Source of the DNA: JAHWKV01 sp040905365
GTDB lineage: Bacteria > Actinomycetota > CADDZG01 > JAHWKV01
Assembly (NCBI GenBank): GCA_040905365.1
Contig: JBBDRQ010000080.1
Span: 7,910 to 71,909 of the forward strand
Length of the DNA stretch: 64,000 nt
Direction of reading: 5' to 3'
Made by a program: the position numbers and the translations under genes. Under the pieces are notes generated by a model. The model was not told the DNA's origin, made no database searches, and saw only the letters and a list, made by a program, of their open reading frames with translations. Each line of letters opens with the position of its first letter. The first letter of the stretch is position 1. Shown here piece by piece: positions 1-7,118 of the stretch.

Positions 1-30
1 TGAAGAAAACGGGCGGCAAGAGCGGCCCGT
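1..30 (-). terminator. Probable intrinsic terminator after the pepA unit
   Basis: Read on the minus strand, a hairpin with arms ACGGGC (25-30) and GCCCGT (9-14) is followed by a T-rich tail (complement of 1-9). It lies just past the stop of the DUF4177 gene at 44, so it would end the pepA-DUF4177 transcript. The stem is only 6 bp and the window edge cuts the context, so this is moderate evidence. Confidence 0.45.
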
Positions 31-43
31 GGAGCCGCTAGTA

Positions 44-202
44 CTAGTCATCCTTGGGCCGCTTGAAGTAAGCCACCACTCCGCCGACATCCGGCGGAGA
101 AAACACGGTCACCAGCTCCCAGCCATCCTCACCCCAATTGTCTAGGATCTCCTTGGCGACGTGAGGCACAACCGGCACAGACGCGTATTCCCACTTGGTC
201 AT
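44..202 (-). CDS. DUF4177 family small protein
   Basis: A 52-residue protein starting MTKWEYASV and ending in a YFKRP motif. The W-E-Y start and GEDGWELV core are typical of DUF4177 proteins, whose function is unknown. A longer reading is open to 499, but the short form begins 32 bp after the pepA stop, fits the family length and starts at the conserved MTKWEY. It is the second gene of a two-gene unit with leucyl aminopeptidase. No membrane segment or cysteine is visible, so it is probably a small cytoplasmic protein. Confidence 0.75.
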   Translation of the reverse strand: MTKWEYASVPVVPHVAKEILDNWGEDGWELVTVFSPPDVGGVVAYFKRPKDD

Positions 203-234
203 GCAAACCCCTTTCTCGGTTCGGTCGAGCCGGC

Positions 235-1707
235 TCAACCGGCCCGGTTTAATATCCAGTCGATCAACAGCCTGGTGCCGAAACCCGTGGCTCCGGCGGG
301 CAGGTAATGCTCGGGCTGCTCGGACCAGGCCGTAGCCGCGATGTCCAGGTGCGCCCAGGGCGTGGAGCCGCCGACGAACTCTCGCAAGAACAACGCCGCA
401 GTAATCGCGCCCGCGTAGCGGCCTTTGCCGATGTTGCGCACGTCGGCCACCGGGCTCGCAATCAGGCTCCGGTACTCCTCGACGAGCGGCAGCTCCCAAA
501 TCCGCTCACCGGTCCTCTCCGACGCCGACCGCAACTCGGCGCAAAGGTCCCCGTTGTTGGAGAAGACCCCGGCCACCTTCTGGCCCAGCGCCGCCCCGAC
601 CGCTCCGGTGAGCGTCGCCGCGTCGACGATGGCGTCGGGTCCCTGCTCGCTCATCCAAGCCAGGGCGTCGGCAAGCACCAAACGACCCTCAGCGTCGGTG
701 TTTAGCACCTCGGAGGTCTTGCCGCCGTAGTGGCGGATGACGTCACCGGGCTTGACCGCCCGGCTCGACGGCATGTTCTCGGCAAGCGCCACCGCAGCCT
801 GGACCTTGATCTTGGGCATGAGCCTCGGCAACGCCGTAATCGCACCGAGAACCGCGGCTCCCCCGGAACAGTCCTTTTTCATGGTCTGCATGCCTTCGCC
901 GCTTTTTAAGGACAGGCCGCCTGAGTCAAAGGTGATTCCCTTACCGACCAGCCCCACGAAACCCTCGGCGCCGCCGGGATCGTAGGTGAGCACGATCAGC
1001 CGGGGCCCCGACGCACTGCCCTTGCCCACGGTCAAGATGCCGTCCATGCCCTCGTCGCTAAGGCGCGACTCGGAAAACACCTCAACCTGCAGACCGGCCT
1101 GCTCCGCGCGGGCACGGGCCAGGTCTGCGATAACCGCCGGACCCCGGTTGCTCGGCGGCTCATTGATCAGATCCCTAGCCCAGATGGCCGCCTCGGTAAG
1201 AGCTTCGACCTTGTCCAAGTCGGCTTGCGATGCGCCCAATACCTCCACGGTGGCGCTGGCCACCGGTTTGTCGCTGAGGTAGCGGTCAAAGGTGTAGCAG
1301 CCCAGCGCAAAGCCCTCGGCCGCGGCCGCCACGCCACCGGCGACCTCCTGTCCGATGTCGAGCACAACCGAGGCGTAGCCTCCCGAACAACGCGCGGCAA
1401 GCCCGCCGGCGCGCCGCACGTGCTCGGCGGTTACCGAGGACTCCTCACCCAGCCCCACCACCATCACCGCGTGCGCGGGCAGTCTGCCGAAACACGGCAT
1501 CACCGTCGCCTGCCCCTCGGCCCCCTCGAACGAGGCGAACGAGCCCAACGACTTGGTGGCGGCCAAATGCCTGCCCAACTCGCCATCGAGGGCCCGGTCG
1601 ACCCTGGCCGCCTCCGGGCGCAAGACGTTGCCTTTGACGGCCCCGACCACCAACAGGTCGCCCTCGGCGTCGGTAGAGGTGATCGCGCCGGGATTGAAGG
1701 TTGGCAT
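235..1707 (-). CDS. pepA: Leucyl aminopeptidase (M17 family)
   Basis: This 490-residue protein has the M17 hallmarks: the GKGITFDSGG stretch at about 255-264, which carries the metal-ligand lysine and aspartate, and the signature NTDAEGRL at 336-343 with the catalytic arginine. The family consists of hexameric cytosolic two-metal enzymes that release N-terminal residues from peptides. The N-terminal macrodomain-like half (1-165) is more divergent, as is normal. The ATG at 1707 is preceded by a GGGGG tract at good distance. It heads a unit with the DUF4177 gene. The chromosomal arrangement gives no hint of a special role beyond peptide turnover. Confidence 0.95.
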   Translation of the reverse strand: MPTFNPGAITSTDAEGDLLVVGAVKGNVLRPEAARVDRALDGELGRHLAATKSLGSFASFEGAEGQATVMPCFGRLPAHAVMVVGLGEESSVTAEHVRRAGGLAARCSGGYASVVLDIGQEVAGGVAAAAEGFALGCYTFDRYLSDKPVASATVEVLGASQADLDKVEALTEAAIWARDLINEPPSNRGPAVIADLARARAEQAGLQVEVFSESRLSDEGMDGILTVGKGSASGPRLIVLTYDPGGAEGFVGLVGKGITFDSGGLSLKSGEGMQTMKKDCSGGAAVLGAITALPRLMPKIKVQAAVALAENMPSSRAVKPGDVIRHYGGKTSEVLNTDAEGRLVLADALAWMSEQGPDAIVDAATLTGAVGAALGQKVAGVFSNNGDLCAELRSASERTGERIWELPLVEEYRSLIASPVADVRNIGKGRYAGAITAALFLREFVGGSTPWAHLDIAATAWSEQPEHYLPAGATGFGTRLLIDWILNRAG

Positions 1708-2169
1708 CTGGTGGGTCCCCCTAGTCTTGTAAGAGTTCGTCTTCCTGCAATATTGCCGCCAGTCTATCCATTGCTCGCCCCGAACCTCACCCGCAACAAC
1801 CGTCGGCCGGGCGGACGAGAAATGTTCCCGACCCGGGCGTTTCGGTCTTTCCCGGCACAGATTCGGTTGGTAGTGTCACCCCGGATCAAGTCGCTTCCCC
1901 GTGGGTCCCTGCTAGCCACACTTCCCACCGGCGGAAGGGCTGTCCATGCAAACCCCCGGCAGAGCAGGAATCACACCTGCGACCCCCCGGCCACCGCTTG
2001 CACGCCCAAAGCCTCCCAGCATGCGCACCAAATCCCGCTCGTCGAGACAATTCTGCGCGAAATTACATCGATGTAGTTTTTTAGCTCAAAATCCGTCAGG
2101 CACTACATATACGGTGTTATCTTGCCGCGGAGCATAGATATTGTGTGCTGGCATCGACTGAGGTAAGTC
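1708..2169. other. Intergenic region between divergent pepA and sepX
   Basis: These 462 bp separate two divergent genes and must hold both promoters. No convincing coding sequence is seen; the short open frames on both strands match no family I recognise. The part near sepX is AT-rich, holds a 12-bp palindrome (2064-2075) and a possible -10 TATACG about 60 bp before the sepX start. The middle (1800-2050) is featureless. Confidence 0.6.
2064..2075. promoter_or_regulatory. 12-bp palindrome TACATCGATGTA upstream of sepX
   Basis: A perfect palindrome in an AT-rich stretch about 95 bp before the sepX start. The same core ACATCGATGT recurs at 54226-54235 upstream of the DUF3263 gene. By position and symmetry it could be an operator for a dimeric repressor; the regulator is unknown. 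Confidence 0.4.
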
Positions 2170-2904
2170 ATGACAGGTGTTCTCGTTGCTCTGTTGGCGA
2201 TCCTGTGGGCGCTGGTTCTGATCCCTCCGCTTGTGAGGGTCAGGGACAACACCTCGCTGGGCTCCGTGGGCTCGTTCAACAGAGGGATGCGGGCGCTGGG
2301 TTCCGGCCAGGATCAATCCTTTACAGGAGGAAGGTACGTTTTGACCCCTAAGACACCCCTGGACGCTCCCGACCCCCGCGAAATCATCTTCCGGCGCCGC
2401 CGGATATTCTCGGGCCTGGTCGCCGGACTGGGTTGCACGCTGGTGCTGGGCGCGATACCGGGCCTGCGGGTACTGTGGTGGGCCAGCTTCATCCTCGCTG
2501 TCGCCGTCGCAGGATTCGCCGCCTTTCTCGTTTCGGAGAAGAACCGCAACGACTACCTCAAGCTCAAAGGCGCCAACCGGCCGCCCTATCAACGCCAGGC
2601 TCCGCACCAGGCCGCTCCGTACCGGCAACAGGCTTGGTTCCAGCAGCAAGCTCCGTTGCGGCAGGCTTCGTTCCAGCAGGCTCCGTACCGGCAGCAGGCT
2701 CCGTACCGGCAGCAGGCTTCGTTCCAGCAGGCTCCGTACCGGCAGGTAACCGCTGGCGTCCCCTCCCTGCATCTGTATGAAAATAATTACGAGCCGGCCG
2801 TACGGACGATGAGCCGGCAGCAGCCGGTCTTTCGTATTCTCGATGAAGACGATGAGGACGACGGCCTGAGCGAGTTGGGCTGGGCGCGAGCCGGTCAACT
2901 GTAG
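2170..2904 (+). CDS. sepX: Divisome protein SepX/GlpR
   Basis: A 244-residue membrane protein. It has an N-terminal membrane helix (2-22), then the conserved SVGSFNRGMRAL stretch (32-43), a cytoplasmic basic region, two further helices (82-98, 101-121) and a low-complexity QQAPYRQQ repeat tail (139-192). The N-terminal pattern is that of the actinobacterial family called SepX in Streptomyces and GlpR (receptor of the gephyrin-like Glp protein) in Corynebacterium, which helps organise the cell-division machinery. The nearby tRNA-Ala matches its usual neighbourhood. The Glp/MoeA partner gene is not in this window. Start is supported by a GAGGTAAG ribosome site 6 bp upstream. The repeat length probably varies between strains. 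Confidence 0.75.
   Translation: MTGVLVALLAILWALVLIPPLVRVRDNTSLGSVGSFNRGMRALGSGQDQSFTGGRYVLTPKTPLDAPDPREIIFRRRRIFSGLVAGLGCTLVLGAIPGLRVLWWASFILAVAVAGFAAFLVSEKNRNDYLKLKGANRPPYQRQAPHQAAPYRQQAWFQQQAPLRQASFQQAPYRQQAPYRQQASFQQAPYRQVTAGVPSLHLYENNYEPAVRTMSRQQPVFRILDEDDEDDGLSELGWARAGQL
2590..2745 (+). repeat. Coding tandem repeats (QQAPYRQQASF type) in sepX
   Basis: Imperfect 18- to 36-bp units built on CAGGCTCCGTACCGGCAG repeat along this stretch and encode glutamine-, alanine- and tyrosine-rich peptide copies. Near-identical DNA in adjacent units suggests recent expansion by slippage or recombination. Confidence 0.75.
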
Positions 2905-2954
2905 CAACCAGACTTACGCAACCTGTCGAAGCGCCCGCCTGATAGCCTTCAGTT

Positions 2955-3578
2955 GTGGATCTCGAACCCATCCGGCGATCGCTGCGCGATGAGCTGGACG
3001 CCAAGTACCAGGCCCGCGAGCAGGGCCTTACCTTGTCCCGCAAGACGATCAGGTTGTGCGCCAACTCCATCCGGGCCATACACCGAAGCAACCAGCGGGA
3101 AGCGTTGCGCCTACTGGGCGAGGCCAAGCTGCTTTTGGACGAGGCCGCCGCCGCAATGCGGTCGCACCCCGACGTCAAGAACGCCGGCTTCTACAACGAC
3201 GCTGCCAAGGAGTATGCCGAGGGGCGGATAACCTACGCTCTTATTTTTGACGAGGAGCTCCCCGGCCCCAAGGAGCTCGAGGTGGAAGCGCCCGCCTACC
3301 TAAACGGGATGGGGGAAGCGGTAGGCGAGATCCGCCGTCACCTGCTGGACCTCATGCGCCGCGGAGATCTGGAGCGCTCGGAGCAGCTGATGGCCGTGAT
3401 GGACGAGGTCTACTACCTGTTGATCACCATGGATTACCCCGACGGCATGACGGGCGGCCTGCGCCGGACCACCGACGTCGCAAGATCGATCATAGAAAGG
3501 ACCCGGGGCGACCTTTCCACGACGATCATCCAGAATGGTTTGCGCAACGCCATTGAAGGCATGCGCGACCCCGCCTGA
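2955..3578 (+). CDS. Translin family protein
   Basis: A 207-residue, almost fully helical protein with no membrane segment. It follows the pattern of prokaryotic translin/TRAX-like proteins: LSRKTIRLCANSIRAIHR near 27-44, SHPDVKNAGFYNDAAKEYAE near 70-89, a central AYLNGMGEAVGEIRR stretch, and the closing DYPDGMTGGLRRTTDVAR. Translins are ring-forming nucleic-acid-binding proteins; the eukaryotic TRAX partner is an RNase, but the bacterial role is unknown. The start is GTG without a clear ribosome site, so translation may be leaderless or coupled. It lies between sepX and tRNA-Ala. Confidence 0.75.
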   Translation: MDLEPIRRSLRDELDAKYQAREQGLTLSRKTIRLCANSIRAIHRSNQREALRLLGEAKLLLDEAAAAMRSHPDVKNAGFYNDAAKEYAEGRITYALIFDEELPGPKELEVEAPAYLNGMGEAVGEIRRHLLDLMRRGDLERSEQLMAVMDEVYYLLITMDYPDGMTGGLRRTTDVARSIIERTRGDLSTTIIQNGLRNAIEGMRDPA

Positions 3579-3602
3579 CGGAAGCGCTCAGACCGCTACA
3601 AT
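3575..3602 (+). promoter_or_regulatory. Promoter of tRNA-Ala
   Basis: CTGACG (3575-3580) and TACAAT (3597-3602) are separated by 16 bp and end 11 bp before the mature tRNA 5' end. This is close to the vegetative sigma consensus and overlaps the end of the translin gene. Confidence 0.55.
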
Positions 3603-3613
3603 TGGCTGTACCG

Positions 3614-3689
3614 GGGGCCGTAGCTCAGTTGGTAGAGCGCTGCGTTCGCAATGCAGAGGTCAGGGGTTCGAATCCCCTCGGCTCCACCA
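3614..3689 (+). tRNA. tRNA-Ala (anticodon CGC)
   Basis: A full cloverleaf: acceptor GGGGCCG pairs with CGGCTCC (one G-U), D arm TAGCTCAGTTGGTAGAGC, anticodon stem CTGCG/TGCAG around loop TTCGCAA, and T arm AGGGGTTCGAATCCCCT. The anticodon CGC reads GCG alanine codons. The 3' CCA is encoded. Confidence 0.98.
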
Positions 3690-3700
3690 AATCGATACCC

Positions 3701-5050
3701 CTAGGGACGGGAGGCCGGGTCCTGCCGGGGACCGGCTACCCCCACCCCGGGTGGTAGATTCAGCAGGTCCGGCCCGACGAGCCCTTCCAGGAGCGAAAGC
3801 TGAGGAGCGCCGACGACGGCCATCGCGTTGGCGACGGGGCGCTCGACGGGGCCCACCACCATGTCGCCGGCTCGTGGGAAGGCAACGACTTGTTCGCTGC
3901 CGCCCCTAAGCACTAGGCGATCGCTCGGTCGGTTCACCACGGCCCCGTTGAGGACGAGGGTCGAAGAGCCGCCGCCGTCTAGATTGATGCCCTCGGTAGC
4001 GCCCAGGCCGGCTAAAAAGTTTGCTGCCTCCACCAGTGTCAACCCAGTGCTGTAGCCGGGCTGCCGGCCGTCGACGGCGACCAGGAAGCTGTGGGTTTGG
4101 TTCCAGCCCACCATCGTCCTGGGATGGCGTCCCGCCACCAGGCTTGACCCGTCGGTGGGCACGGCAACCTGACCTCCTTTTAACAGAATCGGGCCGCCGC
4201 CGATGCTCTCGAACAGCGCAGGCGACGTCTGGAGCTGAAACAGCGCCGTCGAGCCGAGTAGGTTTCCCTTCGACCGCTGCCACAATTCCCGCACCGAAAC
4301 CGTACCCGTTCCCTTCCCGGCCAGGACCACGCCGTCCGGCGGTATCGCGGTGCCGCCGGACCCGTCGTTCATGGTGACCAACTCAACCAGGCCGGTGCGA
4401 GCGGGGCCGAGGGAAAGCGGCAGATCGAGCGTGCGTAGGACGAGCTCGGCGCTCGAGGAAGTGGCCGGCGTAGCGGCGCCGTAGTCCGGCGTGTACAACG
4501 TCACCCCGTCGACCGCACCCTTACGGTTGAGAGCATCGATCTTCAACTCGCCGAGGCCCGACAGCGACAAGCTTCCGGACCAGGTGACCGGGCCGGCGGC
4601 TAGCCCGCCTGCCGCGGAAACGCTGAGTTGATCGTGGTGCGGAACCGGAGAGAGCAGGGTTCGGCCGGCATGAGCGATTCCGCCCACAGGCTCACCCGTA
4701 GACGGCTGGTAGAAGTCACCGTTGATGGCGGCGATGCAGCCTACGCGCTGGCACATCTGGCTCGTTTGCTCGGATCGCCGGTTGGAAGGAACGGTCTGCT
4801 GCCGTACCGAGGGGCTTGATTGTTGTACCCGAACGACGTGGGCGACAACGGGTCCATCGCTTCTAACCAGCCTCTGGTACTCGACCCCGGGGGCCAGCAC
4901 CCGAGCCTCGTCGAGCTGATAGCCGGCGGCACTTTGAGCATGAACCGGCGACCAAAGCGCCCCGCCTGCACCTAACAGCGAAGCGACCACGCCGACGAGC
5001 ACCAAGCGCAGGCTTCTCCCGACGGACCGTAGGGGAGCTTCGGTTCTCAA
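3701..5050 (-). CDS. Secreted phosphodiester glycosidase family (NAGPA domain) protein
   Basis: A 449-residue exported protein: signal peptide 1-38 (basic start, hydrophobic core 16-31, VHA cleavage), then a domain carrying the NAGPA-family motifs AAINGDFY (about 108-115), GGGPILLKGG, RHPRTMVGWN and INLDGGGSSTL (355-365). The family is named after the enzyme that uncovers mannose-6-phosphate; bacterial members are thought to cleave sugar phosphodiesters or bind the cell wall, and the substrate here is unknown. Two cysteines at about 101 and 106 may form a disulfide. It lies alone, convergent with tRNA-Ala, with its own upstream region. Confidence 0.85.
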   Translation of the reverse strand: MRTEAPLRSVGRSLRLVLVGVVASLLGAGGALWSPVHAQSAAGYQLDEARVLAPGVEYQRLVRSDGPVVAHVVRVQQSSPSVRQQTVPSNRRSEQTSQMCQRVGCIAAINGDFYQPSTGEPVGGIAHAGRTLLSPVPHHDQLSVSAAGGLAAGPVTWSGSLSLSGLGELKIDALNRKGAVDGVTLYTPDYGAATPATSSSAELVLRTLDLPLSLGPARTGLVELVTMNDGSGGTAIPPDGVVLAGKGTGTVSVRELWQRSKGNLLGSTALFQLQTSPALFESIGGGPILLKGGQVAVPTDGSSLVAGRHPRTMVGWNQTHSFLVAVDGRQPGYSTGLTLVEAANFLAGLGATEGINLDGGGSSTLVLNGAVVNRPSDRLVLRGGSEQVVAFPRAGDMVVGPVERPVANAMAVVGAPQLSLLEGLVGPDLLNLPPGVGVAGPRQDPASRP

Positions 5051-5233
5051 GGCGACTCCGTTTCACTCAGTCACAGATCACGCGTCACGGGCTCGGGCCG
5101 GCCTTCGGGCCATGCATGCCCGCCGACTTCACCTACCCCGGGGCGAGCAATTCAAACCAATAGTTAGGCGGTTGCAATACCACCAAGCAAAACTCGATCC
5201 TGACTTAGTAGGAAGCGAGGAAAGGAGCTGCTA

Positions 5234-6148
5234 TTGAACTCCCAGCAGTTCACCGAAACGCAGCAAGCGGACGGTACTCGAGCAGGATCCGGCCCGGCAC
5301 CGTCCGCCGCAGACCCGCAAGAGCGCCAACGCAAGGTCTGGGGAGCCGGCGATTACCGCAAGATCGCCTGGCTGACCCCTGCGCTGGCCGATACGCTCTG
5401 TGAAGCCGTAGACGTAAAAGCGGGGTCCCGGGTACTGGATGTCGCTACCGGCACAGGTCATGTTGCGCTGGCTGCGGCCCGGCGTTTCTGCCACACGACC
5501 GGAGTCGACCTCATTGCCGACTTTCTCGAGATAGGGCGTCAGCGCGCCGAAAGCGAGGCCCTGCCGGTACGGTTGGTCGAAGCAAGCGCGGAGGACTTGC
5601 CGTTCGAGGATCAATCCTTCGACTTCGTACTGTCGGTGGTCGGTGTGATGTTCGCGGCCAACCAGCAGCAGGCCGCGGACGAGATGCTGCGGGTGGCCCG
5701 ACCCGGCGGGACCATCGGCTTGATCAACTGGAAACCCGACGGCTACGTCGCCGAACTCTGGAAAACCATAGCCAAGTGGGCACCGCCTCCTCCCGGGGCC
5801 CAGTCCCCTGCCCTTTGGGGCAAACAAGAGCACGTCCGGCAGCTGCTGGGATCGGGAACATCAGATATTTCCTTCGAAACCGGCACGCTTACCCAACGGT
5901 TCCTGTCGCCGGCCCACCACGCCGAATTCTTCCTGTCCAACTACGGCCCTACGCTGAAAGTGGCGGAGTCGCTAGAGGCCGATCAACGGGAGCGGTTCGC
6001 GCGCGACATCGAAGACCTGGCCGCACGACACAACCGCGCCACCGACGGCAGCGCGGTCTTGGACTGGGACTATGTGGTGGTGAACGCCAAAGTGCGGTAT
6101 GCCGAGGGTCGCGCTAAACGGCCGGCTCGATCTCGTCACGACCCATAG
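5234..6148 (+). CDS. Class I SAM-dependent methyltransferase
   Basis: A 304-residue protein with the Methyltransf_11/25 fold: the SAM-binding motif RVLDVATGTGHVAL at 66-79, an acidic residue at the end of strand 2 (GVDL, 90-93), the AEDLPFEDQSFD stretch and the MLRVARPGGTIGL segment. It resembles the UbiE-like small-molecule methyltransferases, but the substrate cannot be told. The start is TTG with an AAAGGAG ribosome site 7 bp upstream. The 3' end overlaps the convergent transglycosylase gene by 13 bp. Confidence 0.88.
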   Translation: MNSQQFTETQQADGTRAGSGPAPSAADPQERQRKVWGAGDYRKIAWLTPALADTLCEAVDVKAGSRVLDVATGTGHVALAAARRFCHTTGVDLIADFLEIGRQRAESEALPVRLVEASAEDLPFEDQSFDFVLSVVGVMFAANQQQAADEMLRVARPGGTIGLINWKPDGYVAELWKTIAKWAPPPPGAQSPALWGKQEHVRQLLGSGTSDISFETGTLTQRFLSPAHHAEFFLSNYGPTLKVAESLEADQRERFARDIEDLAARHNRATDGSAVLDWDYVVVNAKVRYAEGRAKRPARSRHDP

Positions 6149-7053
6149 CCCACGGGCAACTCCACATCGCCGTCGATCGTCCGGTAAAAGACCTGCCAGT
6201 GGTAGTAACCGAGGTAGGTCCGCTCGTCCTGCATCATCTGGTCCGCATAGATCGAGATAGCCTTTACGTACCTGGGCGTCGGGTTGTAGGCGTGCAGGGC
6301 CCGGTCCATGTTGCCCGGGGCCCCCGAGGCCTTGAGATACCTTCCTGCAGCCCGGATGGAGTCCAGGGGATCGTTGATGTCCCCTTCGCCGTAGGCGGCC
6401 CAGGTCGGTGGAATGAACTGCATCGGCCCCTGCGCGCCGGCGGTGCTGGTGCCCCGGATGCGGCCCATACGGGTTTCTACGAGGTGGATCGCGGCCAGGT
6501 ACTCCCACCGCACGCCGAACTCGGTCTCCGCCTGACGGTAGTAGCCGAGCAGCTCCTCGGCCGGAGGCGGTTCAATTATCCGCCACGGCGGCAGCTGCGG
6601 TTGCGGGCGGGTAAGCGCCCTCAGCTCCGCGCCGGCCGTGATGTTGGCCTCGGCGGCGGCAATGAGCTCCTCAGGCAACTGGGCCAAAGCCTCGGGGCGC
6701 CACTGCGGGTTGGCCACCAAGGTCCGGTAGGCGGCCTGCTGCACGCGGGCAAACTCGGCCGCCCTCTCCGGAGAGGTCTCGTCGGAGCGTATGCCCGCTT
6801 CGGCGGCGGCCAGCGAGCGGCCGGTGGCCTGCGGTCCCTCCAAAGAGGTAGGAACCGGCGGCGGACTGGGGCTGGCCGGCACCGGCGGCGGGGTGGGGCT
6901 CGGGTCCGGGCTCGGGCTCGAAGGTGGGCTCGGCGATACCGCCGGTGAAGGGTCCCGTCCCGGCGAGTTGGCCGGGTTGGGGCCTTCGGTGGCAGGGGCC
7001 GCGCAGGAGCTCATCAGCAAGACGGCGATCAAGGCGCCGAGGAGGTGATTCAC
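6136..7053 (-). CDS. Lytic transglycosylase lipoprotein
   Basis: A 305-residue envelope protein. A short signal ends in the lipobox LMSSC (Cys17), so it should be lipid-anchored. A proline/serine-rich linker (24-70) follows, a helical region, then a transglycosylase (SLT/MltB-like) domain at about 165-285 with the catalytic glutamate in HLVETRMGRI (E193), GPMQFIPPTW (209-218) and HAYNPTPRYV. It should cut peptidoglycan glycan strands, giving anhydro-muropeptides. The start is GTG, immediately preceded by CTGGGGGC. Convergent with the methyltransferase. Confidence 0.88.
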   Translation of the reverse strand: MNHLLGALIAVLLMSSCAAPATEGPNPANSPGRDPSPAVSPSPPSSPSPDPSPTPPPVPASPSPPPVPTSLEGPQATGRSLAAAEAGIRSDETSPERAAEFARVQQAAYRTLVANPQWRPEALAQLPEELIAAAEANITAGAELRALTRPQPQLPPWRIIEPPPAEELLGYYRQAETEFGVRWEYLAAIHLVETRMGRIRGTSTAGAQGPMQFIPPTWAAYGEGDINDPLDSIRAAGRYLKASGAPGNMDRALHAYNPTPRYVKAISIYADQMMQDERTYLGYYHWQVFYRTIDGDVELPVGYGS

Positions 7054-7118
7054 GCCCCCAGTGTGCCCGCAAACCGGCTATCGGACAACACGACAAACGG
7101 AGAACCGCCCCGGATAAG

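Noticed and set aside
1225..2076. 283-codon plus-strand frame over the pepA start and intergenic DNA
   Set aside because: Mostly antisense to pepA; the intergenic part has no ribosome site or family similarity.
2590..2745. Repeats in sepX as a CRISPR-like array
   Set aside because: Units are in frame, contiguous without spacers and coding.
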